Shown here piece after piece: positions 16,299 through 25,621 of a stretch of 31,132 nucleotides of DNA. This stretch comes from CAVQBP01 sp964448105. GTDB taxonomy: Bacteria > Bacteroidota > Ignavibacteria > Ignavibacteriales > Ignavibacteriaceae. The stretch spans positions 1-31,132 of the forward strand of contig CAYUVK010000058.1 in NCBI GenBank assembly GCA_964448105.1, in the 5' to 3' direction. The notes below the pieces were generated by a model. It made no database searches. It was given only the letters and a program-made list of their open reading frames with translations, and was not told the DNA's origin. Made by a program: the position numbers and the translations under genes. Numbering within the stretch: the stretch's first letter is position 1; each line of letters opens with the position of its first letter.

Positions 16299-18692
16299 GT
16301 GCAATTTGGTTACTTTGATGATAAGAACAAAGAGTACGTTATTGAGCGACCCGATACACCGAAATCATGGAGCAATTATCTTGGCTCTACTGAATACGGT
16401 GCTATAATTACAAATAATGCAGGCGGATATAGTTTTTACAAATCTGCTGCGCAGGGTCGCTTCATTAGAATGCTTTTCAATTCGATTCCTATGGATCAGC
16501 CAGGAAGATATTTATACATTCACGATAAGGATAATCATGATTATTGGTCTGCTAGCTGGCAGCCGGTTGGCAAATCATTAAGCAAATATAAATCAGAATG
16601 CAGACATGGAACTGCTTATACAAAAATTTCTTCCGAATATTCCGGCATAAAAACCGAAACACTTTTTTTTGTGCCGTTAGACCGAACAGATGAAATCTGG
16701 CATTTAAAAATTACAAACACAGGTAAAGAAAAAAGAAATTTAAGTGTATTCACATTTATTGAGTATGCCAACAATTGGAAATTATCACAGGATTTGAATA
16801 ACCTGCAGTATTCCCAGTATATTATAAAAATGAACGTGATTGATAATATTATTGATCACGGTACCAATGTTTATATGCCTTCAATGCCTGACCATTTTGA
16901 AGATGATGGACAAGGTCGTCATACATATTTAGCAATTGCGGGTGCGGATGTAAAAGGTTTTGATACAGACCGCGATGTTTTTCTTGGAAACTACCGATCC
17001 TATGCAAATCCAATTGTTGTTGAAGAAGGTGAGTGTAAAAATTCTATTGCTGTTGGTGATAATGGCTGCGGTACTTTGCAGGTTGATGTAGAGCTTAAGC
17101 CAGGAGAATCTAAAGATTTAATTGTTATGATGGGAATTGGTTCAGCCGGAGTAGAAGGTAAAAAAGCTGTCCGGGAATTAGGAAATTCAAAAACAGTTAG
17201 AGAAGAATTTGAAAAGCTGAAAAAATACTGGCATTCAAAAATTGAAGGGCTGAATGCAGAAACCCCTGATAAAGAATTTAACAGCATGTTTAATGTCTGG
17301 AATCCTTATAATAACTTAATGACATTTGCATGGTCAAGAGCAGCAAGCTTGATCTATTCGGGTGAGCGCGATGGTTTAGGTTTCCGCGACACAGTTCAGG
17401 ATATGCTTGGTATAATTCAGGCAATTCCCAGAGAAGTAAGAGAAAGATTGGAATTAATGATTACTGGACAAGTTTCAAATGGCGGAGCTATGCCGGTCGT
17501 TAAGCCATTTGCACATAAGCCAGGCCATGAACGAACACCTGCTGAAAAAGAATACCGTTCGGATGATTGTATGTGGCTCTTCAACACTATTCCTGCATAT
17601 GTTAAAGAAACCGGTGATATTTCATTTTATAACAAAGTACTTCCTTATGCAGATAAAGGTGAAGATACTGTATTTGGGCATTTAAAACAGGCGATTCAAT
17701 TTAATCTTGATCATTCCGGTAAACATGGATTCCCATCCGGGCTGTCTGCAGATTGGAATGATTGTCTTGTTTTAGGCTTTGATGGGGAAACAACTTTTGT
17801 TGCGTTCCAGCTGCGTTATGCATTAAAGACTTACATTGAAATTTCCAAAATTCTAAATAAGCGGGAAGAAGCAAAATGGGCTGAAGAACATTTGAAAAAA
17901 CTGGATAAAAACATTGAAAAGTTTGCTTGGGATGGTGATTGGTATTTGCGAGCATACCGTGCAGACGGTTTGAAATTTGGCTCAAAGGAAAATGATGAAG
18001 CATCGATATTCTTAGAACCTCAACCATGGGCGGTAATTAGTGGTCATACTTCCAAAGAACAATCGCAAAAATTATTGGATGTAGTTAACAAACGTCTTTC
18101 AACAGACTATGGTTTAATGATAAATGACCCTCCTGTAGAGAAAACGGATCCTAAAGTTATCAAATCAAGATTATTTAATAAAGGTATGAAGGAGAATGCT
18201 TCTATTTTCCAGCATACGCAAAGCTGGGTGGTAATTGCCGAAACTATGATTGGAAATGGTAACCGTGCCTACGAATATTTCAGGAAATTCATGCCCTCAG
18301 CTTATAACACAAAAGCAGAAATAAGACAAACCGAACCTTATGTATATGCTCAATTTACGAACAGCATTTACAGCCCGAGGTACGGTGCATCGAGATTGCC
18401 GTGGCTTAGCGGTACTGCTTCATGGGCTTATTATACTGCAGCACAATTTATTCTTGGTATTCAGCCGGATTATAATGGTTTAAAGATTGATCCTTGTATT
18501 CCTTCAGATTGGAAAGAATTGAAAATAACCAGGAGATTCAGGGACAAAAATTTTAATATTACTATTCAGAATAAGAATAATAAGCAAAAAGGAATAAGAA
18601 GATTAATAGTCAACAAAGAAGAAATTGCAGGTGATTTAATTCCATTAGAGAAAATGAAAGAGGAAAATGAAGTTATTGCCCTAATGGAATAG
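16299..18692 (+). CDS. GH94 cellobiose phosphorylase
   Basis: 797 residues, close to the roughly 810-820 of cellobiose phosphorylases and clearly shorter than cellodextrin phosphorylases. It splits cellobiose with phosphate into glucose-1-phosphate and glucose (EC 2.4.1.20). Order: beta-sandwich N-domain (PGRYLYIHD near 68-76), linker, then an (alpha/alpha)6 barrel with GFRDTVQD (about 361-368) and SGLSADWNDCL (480-490) carrying the catalytic aspartate (D488 most likely); IFQHTQSWVV and YSPRYGASRLPWLSGTASW fit the phosphate and substrate region. The start is GTG at 16299 with a strong AGGAGGA at 16284-16290. No signal peptide: cytoplasmic. Chitobiose phosphorylase is a less likely alternative. 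Confidence 0.93.
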   Translation: MQFGYFDDKNKEYVIERPDTPKSWSNYLGSTEYGAIITNNAGGYSFYKSAAQGRFIRMLFNSIPMDQPGRYLYIHDKDNHDYWSASWQPVGKSLSKYKSECRHGTAYTKISSEYSGIKTETLFFVPLDRTDEIWHLKITNTGKEKRNLSVFTFIEYANNWKLSQDLNNLQYSQYIIKMNVIDNIIDHGTNVYMPSMPDHFEDDGQGRHTYLAIAGADVKGFDTDRDVFLGNYRSYANPIVVEEGECKNSIAVGDNGCGTLQVDVELKPGESKDLIVMMGIGSAGVEGKKAVRELGNSKTVREEFEKLKKYWHSKIEGLNAETPDKEFNSMFNVWNPYNNLMTFAWSRAASLIYSGERDGLGFRDTVQDMLGIIQAIPREVRERLELMITGQVSNGGAMPVVKPFAHKPGHERTPAEKEYRSDDCMWLFNTIPAYVKETGDISFYNKVLPYADKGEDTVFGHLKQAIQFNLDHSGKHGFPSGLSADWNDCLVLGFDGETTFVAFQLRYALKTYIEISKILNKREEAKWAEEHLKKLDKNIEKFAWDGDWYLRAYRADGLKFGSKENDEASIFLEPQPWAVISGHTSKEQSQKLLDVVNKRLSTDYGLMINDPPVEKTDPKVIKSRLFNKGMKENASIFQHTQSWVVIAETMIGNGNRAYEYFRKFMPSAYNTKAEIRQTEPYVYAQFTNSIYSPRYGASRLPWLSGTASWAYYTAAQFILGIQPDYNGLKIDPCIPSDWKELKITRRFRDKNFNITIQNKNNKQKGIRRLIVNKEEIAGDLIPLEKMKEENEVIALME

Positions 18693-18765
18693 TTTATAAA
18701 ATGGAAAATGGAAGGTGTGAGAAAAAAACTTAAATTAAATAATAATTCTAAATTATAAAATTAAT

Positions 18766-20595
18766 ATGAAATACGATTCAAGATTTAAATTTACAATAAC
18801 AATTTTATTTACCGGTACAATTCTTTTAACGGCTAAACCGGAAAAAATTGAAAAGTATATTATGATTGATCAATTCGGTTACAGACTAAATGATCAAAAA
18901 ATTGCGGTTATTATTGATCCTCAAATTGGATTTAATGCCAAAGATAATTTCAGCCCGGGTACAATATATGAAGTACGAAAATGGAATAATGATAAGGTTG
19001 TATTTACCGGAAAATTAATTGAATGGAATAAAGGTGCAATAGATTATTCATCCGGAGATAAAGGATGGTGGTTTGATTTTTCACCGGTTAACGAAGAAGG
19101 CGAATACTATATTTTTGATAAGGAAAAAAATGTTGGGTCATATAAATTTGTAATTTCTCAAAATGTCTATAAAGATATTTTGAGAGCCGCTATGAGAGTT
19201 TTTTATTATCAAAGACTAAACAGTGATAAAGAAAAACCTTATGCCGAAGATCCATGGACAGACAGTGCTGCATTTATCGGTCCAGATCAGGACAAGGAGG
19301 CAAGGTATGTTTATGATAAAAAAAATGCTTCAACTGCAAAAGATCTTTCAGGCGGCTGGATGGATGCCGGAGATTACAATAAATATGTTACATTTGCGGA
19401 TAGCCCTGTAAATATGTTGCTAACCGCTTACGAGCAAAATCCAAAAGCTTTTACAGATGATTATAATATTCCTGAATCAGGGAATGGAATACCTGATGTT
19501 ATCGATGAAGTAAAATATGAATTAGATTGGGTAAAAAAGATGCAGCAGGAAGATGGCGGTGTATTAATTAAAATGGGAAATATTGACTACAATGTAGTTT
19601 CTCCTCCAAGCAAAGATAGACGTCCGCGATATTATGGACCTGAATGTTCTTCATCTTCAATTGCCGCTGCAGGAATGTTTGCTCACTCTGCTATAGTTTT
19701 TTCTAAATTTCCCGCCTTAAAAAAATATGCAGAAGATTTAAAAGTTAGAGCGGTTAAAGCATGGAACTGGTTTCAAAACAATCCGCATTCTGATAGCTGC
19801 GACAGCCAGGAGATAAAATCCGGCGATGCTGATTGCAGCTTAGCAAGGCAGAATGAGATGGAAGTTGTATCGGCTATTTACTTATTTGCTCTGACAGGTG
19901 AAAAAAAATATAACAACATAGTTAAAAATAGATTTTATGTAACGGCCCCTTTTTATGATACTTATTTGTTCCTGTATTTCAGTCATCAGGGTGATGCATT
20001 ATTTTATTACACAACTCTTCCAAATGCTGATGAAAATACAAAACGGGAAATAATTTCCCAGCGCTTGAAACAGGGCATGACTCTGGATATATATCAATAT
20101 CAGCCTAAGGCCGATATTTATATGGCATATATGCCAAGAGCACTCTATACCTGGGGTTCTAATAATCCGCGTGCTGCGCTTGGCGGTGCGAATTATGATT
20201 TCATCACTTACAACCTAGATCCCGATCACATAGCTAAATATAAAAATAGAGCTTTGGGAATCCTGCATTACTTTCATGGGGTAAATCCATTTGGAATTGT
20301 TTATTTAAGTAATATGTATAAATTTGGCGCCAATAACTGTACAGATAAAATATGGCATGATTGGTTTGGTCACGGAACAAGATGGGATGGTAATCCCCCT
20401 CCGGGTTATATTCCAGGTGGACCTAATTTTTGGTATTCGGGAAGCAGAAACGATATCTCTACACAGCCTCCACAAAAGTGTTATCTAAATTGGAATAATT
20501 CTAATCCTGAAAAGTCATGGGAAATTACAGAACCTGCTATTTATTACCAGGCATCTTATGTAAAACTTATTTCCAAGTTTGTTTCTCCTGAGTAG
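18766..20595 (+). CDS. GH9 endoglucanase/cellulase with N-terminal Ig-like domain
   Basis: 609 residues. Residues 1-23 form a signal peptide (hydrophobic core ITILFTGTILLTA). Residues about 30-130 form the CelD_N Ig-like domain (MIDQFGYRLNDQKIAVI; GWWFDFSPVNEEGEYYI). Residues about 135-605 are GH9: GGWMDAGDYNKY with catalytic-site D200 and D203, LHYFHGVNPFGIVYLSNMY, and the end block ITEPAIYYQAS with the proton-donor Glu at about 589. Cuts beta-1,4-glucan outside the cytoplasm. No cellulose-binding module, dockerin or T9SS tail, so its final location beyond the inner membrane is unclear. It lies 73 bases after the GH94 gene and likely belongs to the same unit. No Shine-Dalgarno site at the ATG. 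Confidence 0.94.
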   Translation: MKYDSRFKFTITILFTGTILLTAKPEKIEKYIMIDQFGYRLNDQKIAVIIDPQIGFNAKDNFSPGTIYEVRKWNNDKVVFTGKLIEWNKGAIDYSSGDKGWWFDFSPVNEEGEYYIFDKEKNVGSYKFVISQNVYKDILRAAMRVFYYQRLNSDKEKPYAEDPWTDSAAFIGPDQDKEARYVYDKKNASTAKDLSGGWMDAGDYNKYVTFADSPVNMLLTAYEQNPKAFTDDYNIPESGNGIPDVIDEVKYELDWVKKMQQEDGGVLIKMGNIDYNVVSPPSKDRRPRYYGPECSSSSIAAAGMFAHSAIVFSKFPALKKYAEDLKVRAVKAWNWFQNNPHSDSCDSQEIKSGDADCSLARQNEMEVVSAIYLFALTGEKKYNNIVKNRFYVTAPFYDTYLFLYFSHQGDALFYYTTLPNADENTKREIISQRLKQGMTLDIYQYQPKADIYMAYMPRALYTWGSNNPRAALGGANYDFITYNLDPDHIAKYKNRALGILHYFHGVNPFGIVYLSNMYKFGANNCTDKIWHDWFGHGTRWDGNPPPGYIPGGPNFWYSGSRNDISTQPPQKCYLNWNNSNPEKSWEITEPAIYYQASYVKLISKFVSPE

Positions 20596-20637
20596 ATAAA
20601 GAGAATTATTGTTTCTTTTGAATTGTTTAAAATTAAA

Positions 20638-21501
20638 ATGCAAATCACTGAAAGAATACGCGCATTAAAACATACATTTATAATTCCTGTTAGTCCGGAA
20701 ATTAATATCGAACGATTTGTTTATTCATTTATAATCTTTGGAGAAAAGAATATTTATTTGATTGACAGTGGAGTAGCGAGTTCCGGAAATTCTATTTTAG
20801 AATATGTCCTTAAAGAAGGAGCAAAAATAGAAATTATAAAAGTACTTATTTTAACTCATTCCCATCCCGATCATATTGGTTCTGCAAAACGTATTAAAGA
20901 TCTATCAAATTGTGAAATATTAGCAAATGAAAACGAAAAGGAATGGATTGAGGATATCGATAAACAATTTAAAGATCGGCCTGTTCCCGGATTTAAAAAC
21001 TTGGTAATCGCTTCTGTTCATATTGATCGTTTTCTTAATAATAATGATATAATTGAACTTGAAAAGGATTTAAAATTAAAAGTAATTCACACACCGGGAC
21101 ATTCAAAAGGCTCAATATCTTTATTTGATGAGGGCAGGGGAATATTGTTTTGCGGGGACAGTATTCTACTTCCTGGTGAACTTCCCATTTATGAAAATTT
21201 TGAAGATACTATATCATCAATTAAAAAATTGAAACAAATTAAGGGTATAAAAATTTTGCTTTCTTCGTGGGATGAACCTGTATACGGTACTAATATTTTA
21301 GAAAAAATGGAACAAAGTATTAATTATCTTCTTGAAATTCATGCGACTATTAAAAAGATTAGTAATGCAAATGAATACCAGCCGTTAGATTTATGTAAAA
21401 TAGTAGTTGAAAAAATGGGATTACCTTCTGCTGCAATTAATCCCCTGGTGGCTAAATCTTTTCAATCTAATGTAAAAGTTTTAAATAGTCTTTCCATGTA
21501 A
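20638..21501 (+). CDS. MBL-fold metallo-hydrolase
   Basis: 287 residues from ATG 20638; a TTG at 20623 would add five residues, and neither start has a Shine-Dalgarno site. The metallo-beta-lactamase motif THSHPDHIGSA (His 74, 76, Asp 78, His 79), HTPGHSKGS (about 151-159) and FCGDS (Asp 174) are intact. The last metal ligand, usually a His after a beta-strand near the C-terminus, is not seen: that place reads LLSSWDEPVYG. So one metal site may be altered. Substrate unknown; glyoxalase-II-like thioesterases and many hydrolases share this fold. It lies 42 bases after GH9 and could share its transcript. Confidence 0.85.
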   Translation: MQITERIRALKHTFIIPVSPEINIERFVYSFIIFGEKNIYLIDSGVASSGNSILEYVLKEGAKIEIIKVLILTHSHPDHIGSAKRIKDLSNCEILANENEKEWIEDIDKQFKDRPVPGFKNLVIASVHIDRFLNNNDIIELEKDLKLKVIHTPGHSKGSISLFDEGRGILFCGDSILLPGELPIYENFEDTISSIKKLKQIKGIKILLSSWDEPVYGTNILEKMEQSINYLLEIHATIKKISNANEYQPLDLCKIVVEKMGLPSAAINPLVAKSFQSNVKVLNSLSM

Positions 21502-21595
21502 AGAATATCACATTAGTTTTTAAATCTTCTTTCGATAAATAATAACAATTTATTCTTAACTTTAATTTTGAATTTGATAAAAACAAGAGGGTTTA

Positions 21596-22111
21596 ATGAA
21601 AACCAAAATTGAAATAATAAAAGGCGATATAACAAAACAGAAAGTTGACGCTATTGTGAACGCAGCTAATAATTCTTTACTTGGCGGCGGCGGAGTTGAT
21701 GGTGCCATTCATAGGGACTCAGGACCGGAATTACTAGAATTCAATAAAACGCTCGGAGGTTGCCTGACAGGCGAAGCAAAGCTCTCCCCGGGATTTAATC
21801 TTCCCGCAAAATATATTATTCATACTGTTGGACCGGTCTGGAATGGCGGAATAAATAATGAAGATAAGTTGTTAGCAAATTGCTATAAAAATTCTCTTAT
21901 TTTGGCAAAAGAAAATGATATAAAGACAATTGCATTCCCTTCAATTAGTACGGGTGTATATAGATTTCCTTTGGAGCGAGCAGCTAAAATTGCTCTAAGT
22001 GAAACAAAAGATTTTCTTAATAAAAATGATTTCTTTGATAAAGTAATTTTTGTTTGTTTTGATGATAGAACAAAAACAATCTATGAAGAAAACTATCAAA
22101 TAATATTTTAG
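21596..22111 (+). CDS. macrodomain protein (O-acetyl-ADP-ribose deacetylase type)
   Basis: 171 residues, a single MacroD/YmdB-type macrodomain. GDIT (10-13), IVNAANNSLLGGGGVDGAIHR (20-40) with the catalytic-loop Asn and Asp, HTVGPVW, and SISTGVYRFP (116-125) are all present. Members remove ADP-ribose from proteins or deacetylate O-acetyl-ADP-ribose in the cytoplasm. GAGGG lies upstream of the ATG. No ADP-ribosyltransferase or sirtuin gene is visible nearby, so a paired system is not supported. Confidence 0.94.
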   Translation: MKTKIEIIKGDITKQKVDAIVNAANNSLLGGGGVDGAIHRDSGPELLEFNKTLGGCLTGEAKLSPGFNLPAKYIIHTVGPVWNGGINNEDKLLANCYKNSLILAKENDIKTIAFPSISTGVYRFPLERAAKIALSETKDFLNKNDFFDKVIFVCFDDRTKTIYEENYQIIF

Positions 22112-22206
22112 ATAATGTTCTTAAAACTAATCACTTATGAATACCTAATTAGACATTCGTAAATCTCGACTTCGAAAATTTTTTAGTCTATAAGTGCTTT
22201 CTTAGG

Positions 22207-22306
22207 NNNNNNNNNNNNNNNNNNNNNNNNNNNNNNNNNNNNNNNNNNNNNNNNNNNNNNNNNNNNNNNNNNNNNNNNNNNNNNNNNNNNNNNNNNNNNN
22301 NNNNNN
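22207..22306. other. Assembly gap (100 N)
   Basis: Exactly 100 N, a conventional scaffold gap of unknown true size. A coding frame runs out of its right edge. Confidence 0.98.
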
Positions 22307-22307
22307 A

Positions 22308-22421
22308 AGAACGGGAGGATTTTTTCATTTACCAATATGTCAAGAGGCAAATTATTTTAATTTAATAATACCTATAGGACTTGAAGAATTTAAATTCCAT
22401 TATAAACAAATAAGATATTAA
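22308..22421 (+). CDS. C-terminal fragment of an unrecognised protein, 5' lost in gap
   Basis: From the right edge of the gap a frame is open for 37 residues to a TAA at 22419-22421. It reads RTGGFFHLPICQEANYFNLI and then IPIGLEEFKFHYKQIRY, which has a balanced, protein-like composition unlike most chance frames in this AT-rich DNA. It stops exactly one base before the last base of the convergent DMT gene, the tight packing expected of a real gene. The family is not recognised. The rest of the gene must lie in the gap. Confidence 0.5.
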   Translation, partial: RTGGFFHLPICQEANYFNLIIPIGLEEFKFHYKQIRY

Positions 22422-23312
22422 CTACCGTAAAAATAAAATAGCAACTCCTCCAACAGCAAGAAAAGCGCCCGTTATAGCTCTCCAGCTTAGTTTTTCTTTA
22501 TAATAGTATCTTATTAAAGGAAGCATAATAACAGGTACCATTGCCATTAATGTTGAAGCTATTCCTACTTTTGTATATTCAATTGCAACCAGACTAAATG
22601 TAATTCCTAAGAATGGACCAAGAACAGTTCCAATTATTGTGCTTATTAGAGCCTTTGAATCTTTTAAATAGATTTTTATTGGGTTTCTATATTTTCTAAC
22701 AACCAACGCAAGAAAAAGCATAATAAATACGGAAGAAGATATTCTAACAAAGGTTGCTACAAATCCATTTATATTTCCTTCTTCAAAGGCAAATTTAGCA
22801 AGAATCAATCCGGATGCTTGCCCTAAAGCCCCAAGTATTCCGTAAAAAATTCCAAGCTTATTAGTTTTTATTTTTGAATGATGAATTTCTTTTTTCTCTA
22901 GTATAACTATAAAGATCCCGCTTAAAGTAATTATAATTCCCATAATCCCTGCTAAGGAAATAGTTTCATTTAAAAATATAAAAGCTAGAATAGTGCTCAT
23001 TGCCGGAACTAGCGCCATCAATAGCATTCCAATTCTTGCACCTATATATTGAAAAGCTTTGAATAAAAAAGTATCTCCTAAAACGAGTCCTGCAATTCCA
23101 CTTAAGATTAGAAAATCTATTTGGGAATATGAAAGAGAATAATCTATGTTTGCAAGCAGTATGGTTAAAAAGAGAAGTATTGCAGCGAGGATCATTCTAT
23201 TAATATTTAATTGTAGGGAACCAATCCTTATTGCTGCATCGGTAAATGCAATTGAAGTTCCCGACCAGAGGAATGCAGTAATTAACGCGCTAATTTCACC
23301 TAAGTACGGCAT
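22422..23312 (-). CDS. DMT-superfamily (EamA) transporter
   Basis: 296 residues with two EamA repeats and about ten hydrophobic segments: the first repeat begins at GEISALITAFLWSGTS and the second near LGIFYGILGALGQASGLILAKF (around 152). The characteristic proline/glycine-rich ends of helices (LVPAMSTILAFIFLNE and MVPVIMLPLIRYYYKEKLS) are present. Members export amino acids, nucleobases or other metabolites; substrate unknown. The ATG at 23310-23312 has no Shine-Dalgarno site. Lies downstream of enolase on the same strand but separated by a strong terminator, so independently transcribed. Confidence 0.9.
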   Translation of the reverse strand: MPYLGEISALITAFLWSGTSIAFTDAAIRIGSLQLNINRMILAAILLFLTILLANIDYSLSYSQIDFLILSGIAGLVLGDTFLFKAFQYIGARIGMLLMALVPAMSTILAFIFLNETISLAGIMGIIITLSGIFIVILEKKEIHHSKIKTNKLGIFYGILGALGQASGLILAKFAFEEGNINGFVATFVRISSSVFIMLFLALVVRKYRNPIKIYLKDSKALISTIIGTVLGPFLGITFSLVAIEYTKVGIASTLMAMVPVIMLPLIRYYYKEKLSWRAITGAFLAVGGVAILFLR

Positions 23313-23415
23313 AAAATAAATTATATATATTAATCCGAAAAAAAATTATAATGTATTAAAATTGTATTTAAATCAACCGTTTTTTTTATAAGCAATTTTT
23401 AGATTGATCAATAAT

Positions 23416-23446
23416 CATAAAAAAAGCCACCAGATCAAGGCGGCTT
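23416..23446 (-). terminator. Intrinsic terminator of enolase
   Basis: On the minus strand, AAGCCGCC (23446-23439) pairs with GGTGGCTT (23431-23424) around a 7-base loop, with one G-U pair, and is followed at once by a run of T. The G-U pair exists only on this strand (it is an A-C mismatch on the other), so it is oriented for eno, whose stop is 28 bases upstream. Confidence 0.88.
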
Positions 23447-23473
23447 AAATGATAAAAAGTTGTTTATAGGATA

Positions 23474-24769
23474 CTATCCTTTATAATTTGTTGCATCCTT
23501 TCCGAGGTACAATGCAGTATCACCCAGTTCTTCTTCGATCCTTAAAAGCTGATTATACTTTGCAATTCTATCCGTTCGAGAAAGGGAACCTGTTTTTATT
23601 TGACCGGCATTAGTTGCTACAGCAATATCTGCAATTGTTGTATCTTCCGTTTCACCGGAACGATGACTAATTACATTTGTGTAACCGGCTTTCTTTGCCA
23701 TCTCAATTGCATCCAATGTTTCTGTAAGAGTTCCAATCTGGTTTACCTTTATAAGAATAGAATTGGCAACTCCTTTGTTAATTCCATCAGATAATCTTTT
23801 GGTATTGGTAACAAACACATCATCACCTACCAGTTGTATTTTTTTACCGAGTTTATCTGTAAGCATTTTCCAGCCATCCCAATCATCTTCTGCAAGCCCA
23901 TCTTCAATGGAAATGATTGGATATTTGGATACCCAATCTGCCCAGTAATCAATCATCTTTTCTTTAGGTATAACTTTATCCGGCGCAGATTTAAATAAGT
24001 GGTATGCATCTTTCTCTTTAAGGTAAAATTCACTTGCTGCCGGGTCTAGTGCAAGAAAAATATCCTGTCCAACTTTATACCCGGTCTTTTCGACAGCCTC
24101 AAGAATTACTTCAACAGCTTCATCATTGGACTTCAAATTAGGTGCAAATCCGCCTTCATCACCTACAGCAGTATTGTAACCTTTTTTATGTAATACAGAT
24201 TTTAATGAATGAAAAGTTTCTGCTCCCATTCTTAATGCTTCACGAAAATTAGGAGCACCAGCCGGCATTATCATAAATTCTTGAAAGTCAACATTATTGT
24301 CGGCATGTTTACCGCCGTTTAGAATATTCATCATAGGAACAGGTAATGTACGGGCATTAACACCGCCAATATACCGGTATAATGGTAATGTTAAAGTTTC
24401 TGCTGCAGCTTTAGCAACTGCTAGTGAAACACCAAGAATTGCATTAGCTCCTAATGTACCTTTATTCTCTGTGCCGTCTAAATCTATTAAAAGATGATCA
24501 ATCTCTGCCTGATCGACAGCATCCATATCAATAATTTCATTTATAATTTTTTCATTAACATTATTAACAGCATTTAATACACCTTTGCCGCCAAACCTGC
24601 TTTTATCACCATCTCTCAATTCAACAGCTTCATGTTCACCTGTTGAAGCACCGCTGGGAACCGCGGCTCTTCCGACTATTCCGCTTTCAAGCTGCACTTC
24701 AACTTCTAAAGTTGGATTACCTCTCGAATCTAAAATTTCTCTTGCTAAAACATCTACTATATTTGTCAT
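23474..24769 (-). CDS. eno: enolase
   Basis: 431 residues, normal length. It converts 2-phosphoglycerate to PEP in glycolysis and the reverse in gluconeogenesis (EC 4.2.1.11). Active-site residues are all visible: E205 in GDEGGFAP, Mg2+ ligands D242, E289 and D316, K341 in LIKVNQIGT, the S371-G-E segment after SHR (369-371), and K392. The N-terminal SRGNPTLEVEV and loop PSGASTGEHEA are canonical. GGGAG lies seven bases before the ATG. Transcribed alone and closed by an intrinsic terminator. Confidence 0.98.
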   Translation of the reverse strand: MTNIVDVLAREILDSRGNPTLEVEVQLESGIVGRAAVPSGASTGEHEAVELRDGDKSRFGGKGVLNAVNNVNEKIINEIIDMDAVDQAEIDHLLIDLDGTENKGTLGANAILGVSLAVAKAAAETLTLPLYRYIGGVNARTLPVPMMNILNGGKHADNNVDFQEFMIMPAGAPNFREALRMGAETFHSLKSVLHKKGYNTAVGDEGGFAPNLKSNDEAVEVILEAVEKTGYKVGQDIFLALDPAASEFYLKEKDAYHLFKSAPDKVIPKEKMIDYWADWVSKYPIISIEDGLAEDDWDGWKMLTDKLGKKIQLVGDDVFVTNTKRLSDGINKGVANSILIKVNQIGTLTETLDAIEMAKKAGYTNVISHRSGETEDTTIADIAVATNAGQIKTGSLSRTDRIAKYNQLLRIEEELGDTALYLGKDATNYKG

Positions 24770-25274
24770 TTATTTTCTCCCTAAAAAGATATTATTCAAT
24801 AATAAAAATTTTAAGTATTAAAAATAATAACTCATTGGTTAAATATCTACTAAATGAATGATTATGCTAATAAAACCATAATCCCCAATAACTCTTCCGG
24901 TAAGAATTATATAATTTTACAATGATATTTTTAATAGAAGAATTTTATTTTTTATCATTTTGTTTTTGTAACATAATTCTTATTTTGAAACAGACCGTTC
25001 AAAAAACATGAGTTTTTTTACGATATTAAAAGATTTTTCCACGGCATATCATTTGGTATAAAGAGGGAGAAATAAAAAAATATTATTGAGTCATTCTAAA
25101 AAACATCAATAGAAAAAACATTTATACAAAAATTGCTAAACACCGATCACTACCTGAATAAAAAACTTTAAACTAAAAAATGGAATTTAAAAATTCTTAA
25201 TAAATTAGAGTTGTACAAAGCCAACCAGGGGAGACGAAATTTGTTCATTGATTTGGAGAAAATTTTTAATAACA
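24770..25274. other. AT-rich intergenic region
   Basis: About 500 bases upstream of both eno and the small membrane-protein gene. No gene is supported. An AT-only hairpin (AAAAAAC at 25001-25007 with GTTTTTT at 25012-25018) is the only inverted repeat noticed, and its meaning is doubtful. Promoters must be here, but I could not assign them. Confidence 0.5.
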
Positions 25275-25577
25275 ATGGAATCTGAAAGACAAGTAAAAAA
25301 ACGGAATACAATGAAACCTAATACAAAAGAGATAACTAATTCACAACCAAGCTTCTTTATGTTCATTAGTAATTATATCATTCATCCTTTGAATGAAGGC
25401 TTTTTTGGATTTGGAATATTCTTAACATTTTTAGCAGGTTCCAAAATTATTTCATTTTTATTCGGAATGATTAAATCATTTTCAATAGATGAAAAAGATA
25501 TAATTTTAAGCAGTGTTGGTTTCATTTGTCTTTTTCTAGTTGATATACTTAAAAATTTTGATGATGGGAAAAACTAA
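25275..25577 (+). CDS. small membrane protein of unknown function
   Basis: About 100 residues from ATG 25275; a TTG at 25248 and an ATG at 25311 are alternatives and the true start is uncertain. After a hydrophilic N-terminus come two or three hydrophobic segments (about SFFMFISNYIIHPL, then FGFGIFLTFLAGSKIISFLFG, then SSVGFICLFLVDIL) and a short charged tail. No family is recognised. It is followed 44 bases later by a TPR gene and then a response regulator, so it may belong to that signalling patch, which is only inferred from position. Confidence 0.6.
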   Translation: MESERQVKKRNTMKPNTKEITNSQPSFFMFISNYIIHPLNEGFFGFGIFLTFLAGSKIISFLFGMIKSFSIDEKDIILSSVGFICLFLVDILKNFDDGKN

Positions 25578-25621
25578 ATCTTAAACTATTTTCTATTTCA
25601 ACAATATTTATAAACATTTAA

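Noticed and set aside
21596..22111. Macrodomain as antitoxin of an ADP-ribosylating toxin pair
   Set aside because: No ADP-ribosyltransferase gene is seen beside it; the gap on its right could hide one, but there is no evidence.
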